Of a DNA stretch of 64,000 nucleotides, positions 9,261 through 16,814 are shown piece by piece. Positions within the stretch are counted from its first letter, which is position 1. Each line of letters opens with the position of its first letter. The stretch spans positions 1-64,000 of the forward strand of contig NZ_LMKA01000068.1 of NCBI RefSeq assembly GCF_001421435.1. The letters run 5' to 3'. The notes below the pieces were generated by a model. It worked only from the letters and a program-made list of their open reading frames with translations. It did no database searches and had not been told where the DNA came from. Position numbers and translations under genes: made by a program. This DNA comes from Chryseobacterium sp. Leaf201. Lineage in GTDB: Bacteria > Bacteroidota > Bacteroidia > Flavobacteriales > Weeksellaceae.

Positions 9261-9908
9261 ATGAATGAAACCCATAATCCGCTTTGGAACCAATTTCTTG
9301 TTATTAAAAACTTCAACCAATACCCTGTCCTTTCTTCTTTACTGACAGGCTACGGAGGTCAAAGTCTTTTCGGGTATACATATGTTGACCATGAGGAAGG
9401 CATTACGCTGGAAATATTAAAATTATTCACGGAAAATGACGGGGAATTTATAATTGACAAAGATCTCCCGGCTGACCGGTCAAGAGCAATTTTAAGATTT
9501 GAACATTTTTCCGAAATGGATTTTGAAATTGCCGAGGAATATCTGATCAATGCTTTGAAAGCAGAAGTTCCCGGCTATATTAAAGGGTACGACCGGAATG
9601 ATTTAATATCTTTCAGAAACGAAAAAGCTTTTGACAAATTCAGGGCTCCGGGTTTTACAGATGACATTCAGATACTTCTCATCAACAACAGAAATACGCC
9701 TGAACTTATCTGGGGAAGAGTAGAAGATTATAATTCCGTTGAAAAAACCGGTACATCAAAACTATTGGTGCAGCCACATCAAAACTTCAACCTCAATAAC
9801 GGTGATCAGTTACGGTTCAAATGGATGGATATTAACAACAGCCTGTATGCTGTGGGAATTATTGATCATAAACCTGTTAAAAAATGGTGGCAGTTCCGGC
9901 AAAAATAA
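9261..9908 (+). CDS. uncharacterised protein
   Basis: I do not recognise this 215-residue soluble protein. It begins MNETHNPLWNQFLVIKN and is rich in aspartate, glutamate and asparagine. Its C-terminal third (DDIQILLINNRNTPELIWGRVEDY, then a Gly-Asp-x-Leu-x-Phe turn) reads as a small beta domain, distantly like DUF2314-type modules, but I would not assign it to one. It has no signal peptide or membrane segment. It follows the DUF5995 gene closely, so the two may form an operon. Confidence 0.7.
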   Translation: MNETHNPLWNQFLVIKNFNQYPVLSSLLTGYGGQSLFGYTYVDHEEGITLEILKLFTENDGEFIIDKDLPADRSRAILRFEHFSEMDFEIAEEYLINALKAEVPGYIKGYDRNDLISFRNEKAFDKFRAPGFTDDIQILLINNRNTPELIWGRVEDYNSVEKTGTSKLLVQPHQNFNLNNGDQLRFKWMDINNSLYAVGIIDHKPVKKWWQFRQK

Positions 9909-9949
9909 ATTCTACGGTTTCCCGTAAAACAAATCAGCTATTCTTTTTG

Positions 9950-9957
9950 TAATTTTG
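9950..9957 (+). promoter_or_regulatory. promoter box abutting rmuC start
   Basis: TAATTTTG ends four bases before the ATG at 9962. Since Bacteroidota transcripts usually begin five to nine bases after this box, the mRNA would be leaderless or start inside the first codons, which makes the second in-frame ATG (9968) a possible true start. Confidence 0.55.
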
Positions 9958-9961
9958 AAAT

Positions 9962-11470
9962 ATGGAGATGACATATTTAATAATCGGGTGTATGGCAGGA
10001 GGAATTCTCGGGGCGGTTATTCTGTATTTTGCGCAGAAATCATCAACGGTTTCGAGAAGTACTTATGATGAGCTGAACAACCTGTACATCAGAAACAGTT
10101 CGGATACGGAAAATTCCCATCAGAAAATCCAGGAACTGTCTCAGAGCATCATTAAAGAGAAAGAACTCAGTTTACAGCAGTCGGATCTTCTCAATGATCT
10201 TAAAAATGAATTTGCAAAAGTCTCTGCAGAATATGCTTCACTGAATACCCAGTTTCTCGAACAGAAACAGTACAATTCCGGACTGACTGCACAGATTGAA
10301 AGCCTGTTGACGGAAAAGCAGCATATGTTTGCTAAAAATGCTGAGCTGTCCGCAGTCAATCAAAGCCTTCGGAAATCCCTGGACACACAGAAATCAGAAA
10401 TCACAAAGATCCAGGAAGAATCAAAGACGCAGTTTGAAAACCTGGCGAACAAAATCCTGGAAGAAAAAACAGAAAAGTTCACCACACTGAACCAGAATAA
10501 TTTAAAAAATATTCTTGAACCGTTCCAGGAAAAGATCACCGACCTGAAAAACCGCGTGAATGAAGCCTATGAGAAAGAAAATAAAGAACGTTTTTCACTG
10601 GCGGAAAAAGTAAGGGAACTTGCTGAACTGAACCAGCAGATCTCGGAAGATGCCAAGAAACTGACCCGGGCTTTAAAAGGTGAAAGCAAAACCCAGGGAA
10701 ACTGGGGCGAGATGATCCTGGAAAGTATTCTGGAAAAATCCGGACTGGTAAAAGGCAGGGAATATTTTCTCGAACATGAGCTCCGGGATGAAGACAACAA
10801 AGCACTCTTCTCAGAATTTTCAGGCAAGAAAATGCGGCCCGATGCGGTTGTGAAATATCCGGATGAACGGAATGTGATCATTGATTCCAAGGTTTCGTTA
10901 ACTGCCTTTACGGAACTTGTGGATGAGACGGACCAGGATGTTTATCTGATAAAACTCAACCAGCATTTATCTTCCATAAAGAACCACATCAGCCAGCTGA
11001 GCCAGAAAGCGTATGACGATTACGGAAAATCCCTTGATTTTGTCATGATGTTTATCCCAAGCGAGCCTGCCTATATTGCAGCGATGCAGGCAGACCAGAA
11101 TCTTTGGAATTTTGCGTATGACAAAAGGATATTGCTGCTTAACCCAAGCAACCTGATCACCTCACTGAAACTGATCGCCGATCTCTGGAAACGCGAATAC
11201 CAGAACAGGAATTCCATGGAAATCGCGGAACGGGGTGCAAAACTGTATGATAAATTCGTGGGCTTCGTTGATAATCTGGAGAAAGTAGGCAGGAATCTGG
11301 ATCAGGCCAAAAACGTTTATAATGAAGCATACAAACAGCTCTCAACAGGAAATGACAATCTTGTGACCCAGACGCAGAAATTAAAATCATTAGGCATAAA
11401 GAATAAGAAAGAACTTCCGCAAAGCCTGATTGAACATTCTCAGGTCCCTGTTGATCTTACCGATGAATAA
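9962..11470 (+). CDS. rmuC: DNA recombination protein RmuC
   Basis: The 502-residue protein has one N-terminal membrane helix (residues 4-24) and a long coiled coil to about residue 200. The RmuC nuclease-like domain follows (LTRALKGESKTQGNWGEMILESILE, RPDAVVKYPDERNVIIDSKVSLTAF, FVMMFIPSEPAYI, LLNPSNLITSLKLIADLW). RmuC proteins limit DNA inversions at repeats in E. coli and belong to the PD-(D/E)XK group, with the Asp and the DSK lysine visible here. A rho-independent terminator follows the stop. Confidence 0.93.
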   Translation: MEMTYLIIGCMAGGILGAVILYFAQKSSTVSRSTYDELNNLYIRNSSDTENSHQKIQELSQSIIKEKELSLQQSDLLNDLKNEFAKVSAEYASLNTQFLEQKQYNSGLTAQIESLLTEKQHMFAKNAELSAVNQSLRKSLDTQKSEITKIQEESKTQFENLANKILEEKTEKFTTLNQNNLKNILEPFQEKITDLKNRVNEAYEKENKERFSLAEKVRELAELNQQISEDAKKLTRALKGESKTQGNWGEMILESILEKSGLVKGREYFLEHELRDEDNKALFSEFSGKKMRPDAVVKYPDERNVIIDSKVSLTAFTELVDETDQDVYLIKLNQHLSSIKNHISQLSQKAYDDYGKSLDFVMMFIPSEPAYIAAMQADQNLWNFAYDKRILLLNPSNLITSLKLIADLWKREYQNRNSMEIAERGAKLYDKFVGFVDNLEKVGRNLDQAKNVYNEAYKQLSTGNDNLVTQTQKLKSLGIKNKKELPQSLIEHSQVPVDLTDE

Positions 11471-11487
11471 AATATGCTTCACAATAC

Positions 11488-11512
11488 AAATCCCGGCTGC
11501 CAACCGGGATTT
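11488..11512 (+). terminator. intrinsic terminator after rmuC
   Basis: AAATCCCGG (11488-11496) pairs with CCGGGATTT (11504-11512) across a seven-base loop. The T tract is short (TTTTC), so termination may be partial. Confidence 0.75.
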
Positions 11513-11558
11513 TCTGTGCTTAACATTCAATTTAGACGCTCTTAAAAATTATTTTACA

Positions 11559-11566
11559 TAATTTTG
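11559..11566 (+). promoter_or_regulatory. promoter box abutting the TrmH-family gene
   Basis: TAATTTTG ends four bases before the ATG at 11571, the same geometry as at rmuC. It predicts a leaderless transcript. Confidence 0.6.
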
Positions 11567-11570
11567 CGGA

Positions 11571-12338
11571 ATGTTAATAGAAAGCTTTCAGAACGAAAAA
11601 ATAAAATACCTTACCCGGCTTCTTACCGACAACAGGTTCCGTAAAAAATCAGAAGTTTTTGCAGTGGAAGGCCAGCAGGAAAACGAACGGGCCCGGAAAT
11701 TCGGCTTTGAGGCAGTAGAGTTTTTCATCTGCGAAAAGATCTATCAGGAAAAACTTCCGGAAGGGAAGGTTCATCTTGTAAGCGAAAAGGTATATGAAAA
11801 AACGGCTTACCGGGGAAGTTCTGAAGGCATTATCGGAATTTATAAAACGAAAGAAACTGATCTTTCTTCATTTACTCCCGGGGAACATGCTACGGTAATT
11901 GTAGTAGAAGGTGTAGAAAAACCCGGAAATTTAGGTGCTATTCTGAGGAGCTGTGAGGCATTCGGAATTGATGCGCTTATTGTTTCAGACGGAAAAACAG
12001 ACTTTTATAATCCGAATGTAATCAGATCCAGTGTAGGCTGCCTGTTCGGCATGCAGGTATTTCAGGCCGATAACCAGCAGACCCTTGAATATCTTCAGAA
12101 CAACAGCTTCAATATTTATACAACGATAATGGACGTAACAGCAAAAGACCTGTCGGAAAGGGATTTTAAACAGAAGTCTGCAGTTTTATTCGGGACGGAA
12201 CATTCAGGATTAAGCGACTTCTGGGCCGGCAAAGGAAGCAATACACTGATTCCTATGGCCGGAAGCATTGATTCTTTAAACCTGAGCAATGCGGTGGCAA
12301 TTACATGCTATGAAGCTCTGAGGCAGAAAAAGGATTAA
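11571..12338 (+). CDS. TrmH/SpoU-family RNA 2'-O-methyltransferase
   Basis: The 255-residue enzyme has an N-terminal substrate-binding part (KIKYLTRLLTDNRFRKKSEVFAVEG). The C-terminal SPOUT domain shows all three family motifs: EGVEKPGNLGAILRSCEAFG, LFGTEHSGLS and IPMAGSIDSLNLSNAVAI. It transfers a methyl group from S-adenosylmethionine to a ribose 2'-OH of rRNA or tRNA. The target nucleotide cannot be told from sequence. The gene converges on a small lipoprotein gene with a shared terminator. Confidence 0.9.
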   Translation: MLIESFQNEKIKYLTRLLTDNRFRKKSEVFAVEGQQENERARKFGFEAVEFFICEKIYQEKLPEGKVHLVSEKVYEKTAYRGSSEGIIGIYKTKETDLSSFTPGEHATVIVVEGVEKPGNLGAILRSCEAFGIDALIVSDGKTDFYNPNVIRSSVGCLFGMQVFQADNQQTLEYLQNNSFNIYTTIMDVTAKDLSERDFKQKSAVLFGTEHSGLSDFWAGKGSNTLIPMAGSIDSLNLSNAVAITCYEALRQKKD

Positions 12339-12366
12339 AAAACCATCATTTAACAGAGCATAAAAA

Positions 12367-12391
12367 AACCGCATCACTGGGTGACGCGGTT
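12367..12391. terminator. bidirectional terminator between convergent genes
   Basis: AACCGC plus TCAC on the left pair with GTGA plus GCGGTT on the right, with one A-C mismatch and a three-base loop. Both sides carry T-rich tails, the stronger one on the minus strand, so it can end the TrmH-family transcript and the lipoprotein transcript. Confidence 0.85.
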
Positions 12392-12414
12392 CTTTTATTT
12401 TTAGCGGCTAAAAA

Positions 12415-12657
12415 TTATTTGTTTTTAACTGCAGTTTTAGCAGAGTCAGTCTTAACTTCAACGCTATCTTTCTTAGCATCAACTTTAGCATCGATAGAAT
12501 CTTTCTGAACGCTAGCTGTAGAGTCCATATTGTTCTGAAGTGAATCAGCTTTGTTCTCTAAAGAATCAGTAGCTCCTTCAGTAGTGTTAGCTTCAGTTTT
12601 TTTACAAGCAACTAGAGAGATTGCAGCGATAGCAGCTACGAATAATGACTTTTTCAT
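12415..12657 (-). CDS. small Asp/Ser/Lys-rich lipoprotein
   Basis: The 80-residue product has a short signal peptide ending in the lipobox LVAC (cysteine at residue 18), so it should be lipidated and anchored in the envelope. The mature part is low-complexity, repeating D-S-x-x-x-K units (KADSLQNNMDS, KDSIDAKVDAKKDS, KTDSAKTAV), and is probably helical and highly charged. I cannot assign a function. It has its own promoter 70 bases upstream and ends at a shared terminator. Confidence 0.7.
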   Translation of the reverse strand: MKKSLFVAAIAAISLVACKKTEANTTEGATDSLENKADSLQNNMDSTASVQKDSIDAKVDAKKDSVEVKTDSAKTAVKNK

Positions 12658-12726
12658 AATAAATTAAATTTAATTTTGTTAATATTGTTATATATAAATC
12701 TTTTCTGTTCTGTTATTTGAACAAGA

Positions 12727-12734
12727 CAAAGGTA
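12727..12734 (-). promoter_or_regulatory. promoter box of the small lipoprotein gene
   Basis: The minus strand reads TACCTTTG, giving a leader of about 60 bases that is almost entirely A and T. It is back to back with an identical box on the plus strand at 12773. Confidence 0.55.
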
Positions 12735-12772
12735 TAGCAGATAGAAAGTTTGTTTATGAAAAATAATTGTAA

Positions 12773-12796
12773 TACCTTTGTAAAATCGTTTTACAA
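12773..12796 (+). promoter_or_regulatory. promoter box overlapped by an inverted repeat (candidate operator)
   Basis: TACCTTTG (12773-12780) is a -7 box for the gene at 12841. The arms TTGTAAAA (12778-12785) and TTTTACAA (12789-12796) form a perfect eight-pair inverted repeat around TCG. The repeat overlaps the end of the box and the predicted transcript start, a classical operator position. Confidence 0.5.
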
Positions 12797-12840
12797 GTGA
12801 ATGTAACTGATAATCAATAATTTAATTATTTAACAGTAAA

Positions 12841-14022
12841 TTGACAGATTTAGATTTATTGCATTTTGAGCAGCTTAAAAAGGATGTACAGGCTCAATAT
12901 CTGAAAGAACACACTCCCTCCTACGATGATATTTCGAAATGGAAGGGGATTGATATCATATATTTTCAGGAAGACCTCCGTAAAAAAGCCAAAGGGAACA
13001 TCAGCGAAAAGTCTTTTTACACCTATTTCAAATCATCACCGGTTACCAAACTGCCAAGAATAGATATGCTCAATTTACTGAGTATCTATGCGGGATACGA
13101 ATCCTGGTACGAGTTCAAAAAACAGCATCTTTTTGCCGGGGAACTGTTACAGGATGATGATGAATTATCTGATGAAGACATTACAGAACTGGAAAAAACA
13201 GTGACTGCATCAGCAGAACTCCCAAAAGATCCTGTTTTAAGTAAAAAAACAGAGATAAAAGCGCCTGAAATTTCTGATTTACAAAAATCAGATACTGAAA
13301 ATCAGGACATTAATACAAAACCGACAGTCGCTCCTATTCCTGTTGCCGAACCTATAAAACACCGTAAAAATTTCCTGCAGAAGAATGCCTGGATCTTTCT
13401 TACCTCAATTTTAATTGTGGTTACAGGGCTTTTAGGATTTAAAGATGTTCTTTTTTCCAAAACCTATAAATACTGCTTCAGCGATGCCGACCGAGGTGCA
13501 GGTGTATTGAATATGCTTGAAATAAAGGTGATCAAAGAAAACGAATCCCCCATCCTCTATAAAATAAAGCCCGGTGAATGTTTTTATTATTCCACGAAAG
13601 ATAAAAACCTGAAAATGCAGATCAGCGCGCCTTTCTATGAGTATCTGGAAGTCAACAGAAGCCTTGAAAATGCACCGGATGAAGAAATGATTGAACTGAA
13701 GCCGGACGATTATAAGATGGCAGCCTATTATTTCTCCATTAAAGACGTAACCGGCGCACCGAAAGAAGAGCAGCTTGCCCTGATCAAACAGAAAAGAAAC
13801 CAGCTGGAAAACCTGATAAGCAGCAATGCGGTAATCTATCAGGTATATGACAACAGCACTTACGGGATTGAAAGACTTGACAAACAAAAGTATATTACCC
13901 TCGTAACAACCCCTACTACATCACTTAAAAACCTGACTGTAATAGAAATGAAAAAAGACAATAACGGAAAAATCATCTCCATTAAATTTAAAATTGCAAC
14001 CACAGATGAAAATAATAAATAA
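12841..14022 (+). CDS. single-pass membrane protein with Bacteroidota N-terminal helical domain
   Basis: The 393-residue product starts at TTG: an in-frame stop lies 15 bases upstream and the first ATG is only at about codon 77. Residues 15-100 (SYDDISKWKGIDIIYFQEDLRKK, ISEKSFYTYFK, LPRIDMLNLLSIYAGYESWYEFKK) form a helical domain that I have seen at the N-terminus of varied Bacteroidota proteins. A linker rich in Lys, Pro and Glu and one membrane helix (about 182-205) follow. The C-terminal 190 residues should be periplasmic. A cytoplasm-to-envelope sensor or scaffold role is a guess. Its last 17 bases overlap the next gene. Confidence 0.75.
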   Translation: MTDLDLLHFEQLKKDVQAQYLKEHTPSYDDISKWKGIDIIYFQEDLRKKAKGNISEKSFYTYFKSSPVTKLPRIDMLNLLSIYAGYESWYEFKKQHLFAGELLQDDDELSDEDITELEKTVTASAELPKDPVLSKKTEIKAPEISDLQKSDTENQDINTKPTVAPIPVAEPIKHRKNFLQKNAWIFLTSILIVVTGLLGFKDVLFSKTYKYCFSDADRGAGVLNMLEIKVIKENESPILYKIKPGECFYYSTKDKNLKMQISAPFYEYLEVNRSLENAPDEEMIELKPDDYKMAAYYFSIKDVTGAPKEEQLALIKQKRNQLENLISSNAVIYQVYDNSTYGIERLDKQKYITLVTTPTTSLKNLTVIEMKKDNNGKIISIKFKIATTDENNK

Positions 14023-14590
14023 CTTTTTAATTTTTACCCTGTTATTTTTTGCATTGGTTTCATGTAATAATAAAAAGACGGAAATAAGCGACCTCGACAA
14101 GCTCAGAAACAGCACGAATACAAAAACCTATCCTGCGGTACAGATGGACAGCGCACAGGCCATCAACCTGATTACCAAACAGAAAGTACAGGAGCTTCTG
14201 GACCTGTCTACTTTATATCTTTCCGGAAACCGGAATACGGAGATTGATACGGTGATCTATTCCCAGATGCAGAGCTATTTCCACAAACCGGACAGTTTAA
14301 CGTTTAAAAAACTCTTCAGTGAACTGGACAGCTTAAAAGTAAAAAGCGTAAAAGTAAATAACCTGGAAGTTTATAAAGATTTTTATAATGAGGATACGCT
14401 AGATTTTGCCAAATTCAGTGTGGAATATTTTGACAGCAGGCATAAATCATTGGGGTCTTTTGAGAAAAACGCCCAGTACATCCTGGTTTCCACTCCCAAT
14501 ACCAACAGAGAATTTAAATTCTTCTTTTTGGACTTCTATTCCAATCCTTTACTGAAGAAAGACAGTACGTCTGTAGGAGTTACCAAATAG
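14006..14590 (+). CDS. uncharacterised lipoprotein
   Basis: From the ATG at 14006 the product has 194 residues with a signal peptide ending in the lipobox LVSC, so it should be a lipoprotein. The start lies inside the end of the preceding gene (17-base overlap), which points to translational coupling and joint function. The mature part (TYPAVQMDSAQAINLITKQK, LLDLSTLYLSGNRNTEIDTVIYSQM) has no fold I recognise. Its 3' end overlaps the oppositely oriented cyclo-ligase gene by 55 bases, with no terminator between them. Confidence 0.72.
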   Translation: MKIINNFLIFTLLFFALVSCNNKKTEISDLDKLRNSTNTKTYPAVQMDSAQAINLITKQKVQELLDLSTLYLSGNRNTEIDTVIYSQMQSYFHKPDSLTFKKLFSELDSLKVKSVKVNNLEVYKDFYNEDTLDFAKFSVEYFDSRHKSLGSFEKNAQYILVSTPNTNREFKFFFLDFYSNPLLKKDSTSVGVTK

Positions 14591-15114
14591 TCAAGCGGAA
14601 TATCATATTCCCAGACATCATCGATATTTTCATCGGGGTTAAAATAATTAACTCCGGTTTTTTTTGATTTTTCAGAAACTTTCTCAAAGAACCCGTCATA
14701 AAAACCTTTGCCATAGCCTACCCTGTTGCCCGTATAGTCGCAATAGAGCAAAGGGGTAATTACATAATCAAAATCCAGACATCCTGAATCTTCATCAGAA
14801 ACCGGTTCGGAAATGCCCCAGGTATTGGTTTCAAATTTCGTATCCTTTGAAATTTCAACGGAGATCAGCTTCGTATCTGCGATTTTGGGAACAAACACCC
14901 TGATATTCCGGGTTAAAAAATAATTGATAAATATTTTCGTATCAACTTCCCTGAACTTTTCAATCGGGATAAAAATATGAACTTTCTCGCCGGTAACCGG
15001 TTTAAAATAATCAATAAAATTCTTAAAGATCTTTTCAGATAACAGGAAAGCCTCATCTGTTGACAAGGCTTTTCTTTTCTGTGTATATTTTTTCCTAAGC
15101 TCAGCTTTCAACAT
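14536..15114 (-). CDS. 5-formyltetrahydrofolate cyclo-ligase
   Basis: The 192-residue enzyme uses ATP to convert 5-formyl-THF to 5,10-methenyl-THF in folate metabolism. It shows the N-terminal basic helix KAELRKKYTQKRKALS, the substrate segment DYVITPLLYCD and the nucleotide-binding motif RVGYGKGFYDGFF near residue 135. The length matches the family. The final 18 codons overlap the convergent lipoprotein gene. It lies 18 bases downstream of the TrhO gene stop and is probably in the same transcript. Confidence 0.92.
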   Translation of the reverse strand: MLKAELRKKYTQKRKALSTDEAFLLSEKIFKNFIDYFKPVTGEKVHIFIPIEKFREVDTKIFINYFLTRNIRVFVPKIADTKLISVEISKDTKFETNTWGISEPVSDEDSGCLDFDYVITPLLYCDYTGNRVGYGKGFYDGFFEKVSEKSKKTGVNYFNPDENIDDVWEYDIPLDYLVTPTDVLSFFSKGLE

Positions 15115-15132
15115 AACCTTTATGTATTAAGC

Positions 15133-16485
15133 TTATAAAATTTTATATAATTTATCAGACAAACGAACTCTGAACGGAAGTTCAAAAGTAACCTGATCGC
15201 CTGGTTTTGCGGTTTCACAAGGCCCTCCGTTTGCAAAAATCTCAGTAATGGTAATCTCCTGCTCGCCGGTGGTAGGCCCTGAAATAAGTACTTTATCACC
15301 TACTGAAAGCTCTTTGTTTTCAATTAAAAACTGGGCAATTTTTGATTTTGTATAATAATGCTCTGCTTTTCCGAGCAGAACTTTCTTAACGGATATTTTC
15401 ATGCGGATATCTTTTGTCACTGCTTTTGCCAGCGGCTGGTCAGGCAGCGCACCTGATTTTTTAAATTTCAGCGCATCAGATTTCCCTTTCCTGAATACTT
15501 TATTCCCAACCTGTAGTCCTTTTCTTAATTTTAACTGCTCGTCCCATGGTAAGTGGATCGTCTCCAGGCATTTGTCTGAACAGCAGTTTTCCATAGCAGC
15601 TTTACATTCGTCGCACTGGATAAACAGTAAATGACAGGCATCATTGGCACAATTGGTATGGTTATCACAAGGCTTGCCGCACTGGTGGCATTGTGCGATG
15701 ATATCATCTGTAATCCTTTCGCCTAATCTATGGTCGAACACAAAGTTCTTCCCCAGGAATTTACTTTCGACACCTTCTTCTTTTACCTGACGCGCATATT
15801 CGATAATTCCGCCCTCGAGCTGGAAAACATTTTTAAAACCCTGATGCTTAAAGTAGGCACTGGCCTTTTCACAACGGATCCCGCCTGTACAGTACATCAA
15901 CAGGTTTTTATCTTCTTTGAAATCCTGTAACTGCTCATTGATAATCGGTAAACTTTCCCTGAAATTTTCTACATCGGGAGTGATGGCTCCTTCAAAATGC
16001 CCGACTTCGCTTTCATAATGGTTCCTGAAATCCACTACAATTGTATTGGGGTCTTCCAATAGATTATTGAATTCCTGCGCTCTCAGATGCACCCCTTTGT
16101 TGGTAACATCAAAAGTATCATCATTCAGGCCGTCGGCAACAATTTTATTCCGGACCTTTATCGTCAGTTTTAAAAAGGAATGGTCATCGTGCTCAACCGC
16201 TACATTTAAACGGATGCCTTTCATAAAATCGTATACTTCCAGCGTATCCCGGAAAGCTTCGAACTGATCTGCAGGCACACTCATCTGGGCATTGATTCCT
16301 TCGTGGGCCACATAAATACGGCCAAGGGCATCAAGGGCGTTCCAGGCTATAAATAATTCGTCGCGAAATTTTTTGGGATCTTCAATTCTGGCATACGCAT
16401 AGAAAGACAACGTAAGGCGTTCCTTACCGGCTTCATCAATAAGCTGAGCTCTTTCTTCTGCGCTTAAGGTGTTATACAGTTGCAT
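15133..16485 (-). CDS. trhO: tRNA uridine-34 hydroxylase TrhO (YceA-type rhodanese) with extra C-terminal domain
   Basis: TrhO makes 5-hydroxyuridine at tRNA position 34 using oxygen. Residues 1-130 match the YceA N-terminal domain. The rhodanese domain (about 145-235) holds CTGGIRC with the active cysteine at 199. Then come ten cysteines between 266 and 306 (CHQCGKPC, CDECK, CCSDKC), a likely zinc-binding region. E. coli YceA ends at about 350 residues, but here about 85 more (365-450) follow. They read like a translation-factor domain-2 beta barrel: GKAEHYYTKSKIA, LSVGDKVLISGPTTGEQE, AKPGDQVTFEL, LSDKLYKIL. Function of the extra domain is inferred only. Confidence 0.88.
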   Translation of the reverse strand: MQLYNTLSAEERAQLIDEAGKERLTLSFYAYARIEDPKKFRDELFIAWNALDALGRIYVAHEGINAQMSVPADQFEAFRDTLEVYDFMKGIRLNVAVEHDDHSFLKLTIKVRNKIVADGLNDDTFDVTNKGVHLRAQEFNNLLEDPNTIVVDFRNHYESEVGHFEGAITPDVENFRESLPIINEQLQDFKEDKNLLMYCTGGIRCEKASAYFKHQGFKNVFQLEGGIIEYARQVKEEGVESKFLGKNFVFDHRLGERITDDIIAQCHQCGKPCDNHTNCANDACHLLFIQCDECKAAMENCCSDKCLETIHLPWDEQLKLRKGLQVGNKVFRKGKSDALKFKKSGALPDQPLAKAVTKDIRMKISVKKVLLGKAEHYYTKSKIAQFLIENKELSVGDKVLISGPTTGEQEITITEIFANGGPCETAKPGDQVTFELPFRVRLSDKLYKIL

Positions 16486-16548
16486 GCTATAAACGTTTTA
16501 AGTGAGAAAATTTTTGCAAATATAATAATTTTTCACGGCGTCTCAAAG

Positions 16549-16675
16549 TATGACAATAGTGAATTATTTCATTGTCATATTTAACCTTATTGATGACAAT
16601 ACATCTTATATATGACATTTTGTCTTTAATAAATTTTTAATGTTTGTTAATATCGGTTTTAACAATTATGACATA
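16549..16675. promoter_or_regulatory. array of five TATGACAWW-like repeats upstream of the HtrA gene
   Basis: The nine-base word TATGACAAT occurs at 16549-16557 and, inverted, at 16571-16579. GATGACAAT lies at 16592-16600, TATGACATT at 16611-16619 and TATGACATA at 16667-16675. Five related words in 127 bases upstream of a stress-protease promoter look like binding sites for a regulator. This lies in the 329-base gap between the divergent TrhO and HtrA genes. Confidence 0.5.
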
Positions 16676-16754
16676 ATGTATTAAGTATTGCTTATCCTGT
16701 TAAATTTTAGTTAAAAATGAAACATTACACTTTAAGTATCTACTGATTTAGCAT

Positions 16755-16762
16755 TAAATTTG
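16755..16762 (+). promoter_or_regulatory. promoter box of the HtrA gene
   Basis: TAAATTTG fits the -7 consensus, with TTTA about 20 bases upstream as an imperfect -33 element. The leader would be about 45 bases long. Confidence 0.5.
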
Positions 16763-16814
16763 TTTACAATAAAAAGAATTAATCCATTATAAAAAACAAT
16801 AAGAAAGATATACA

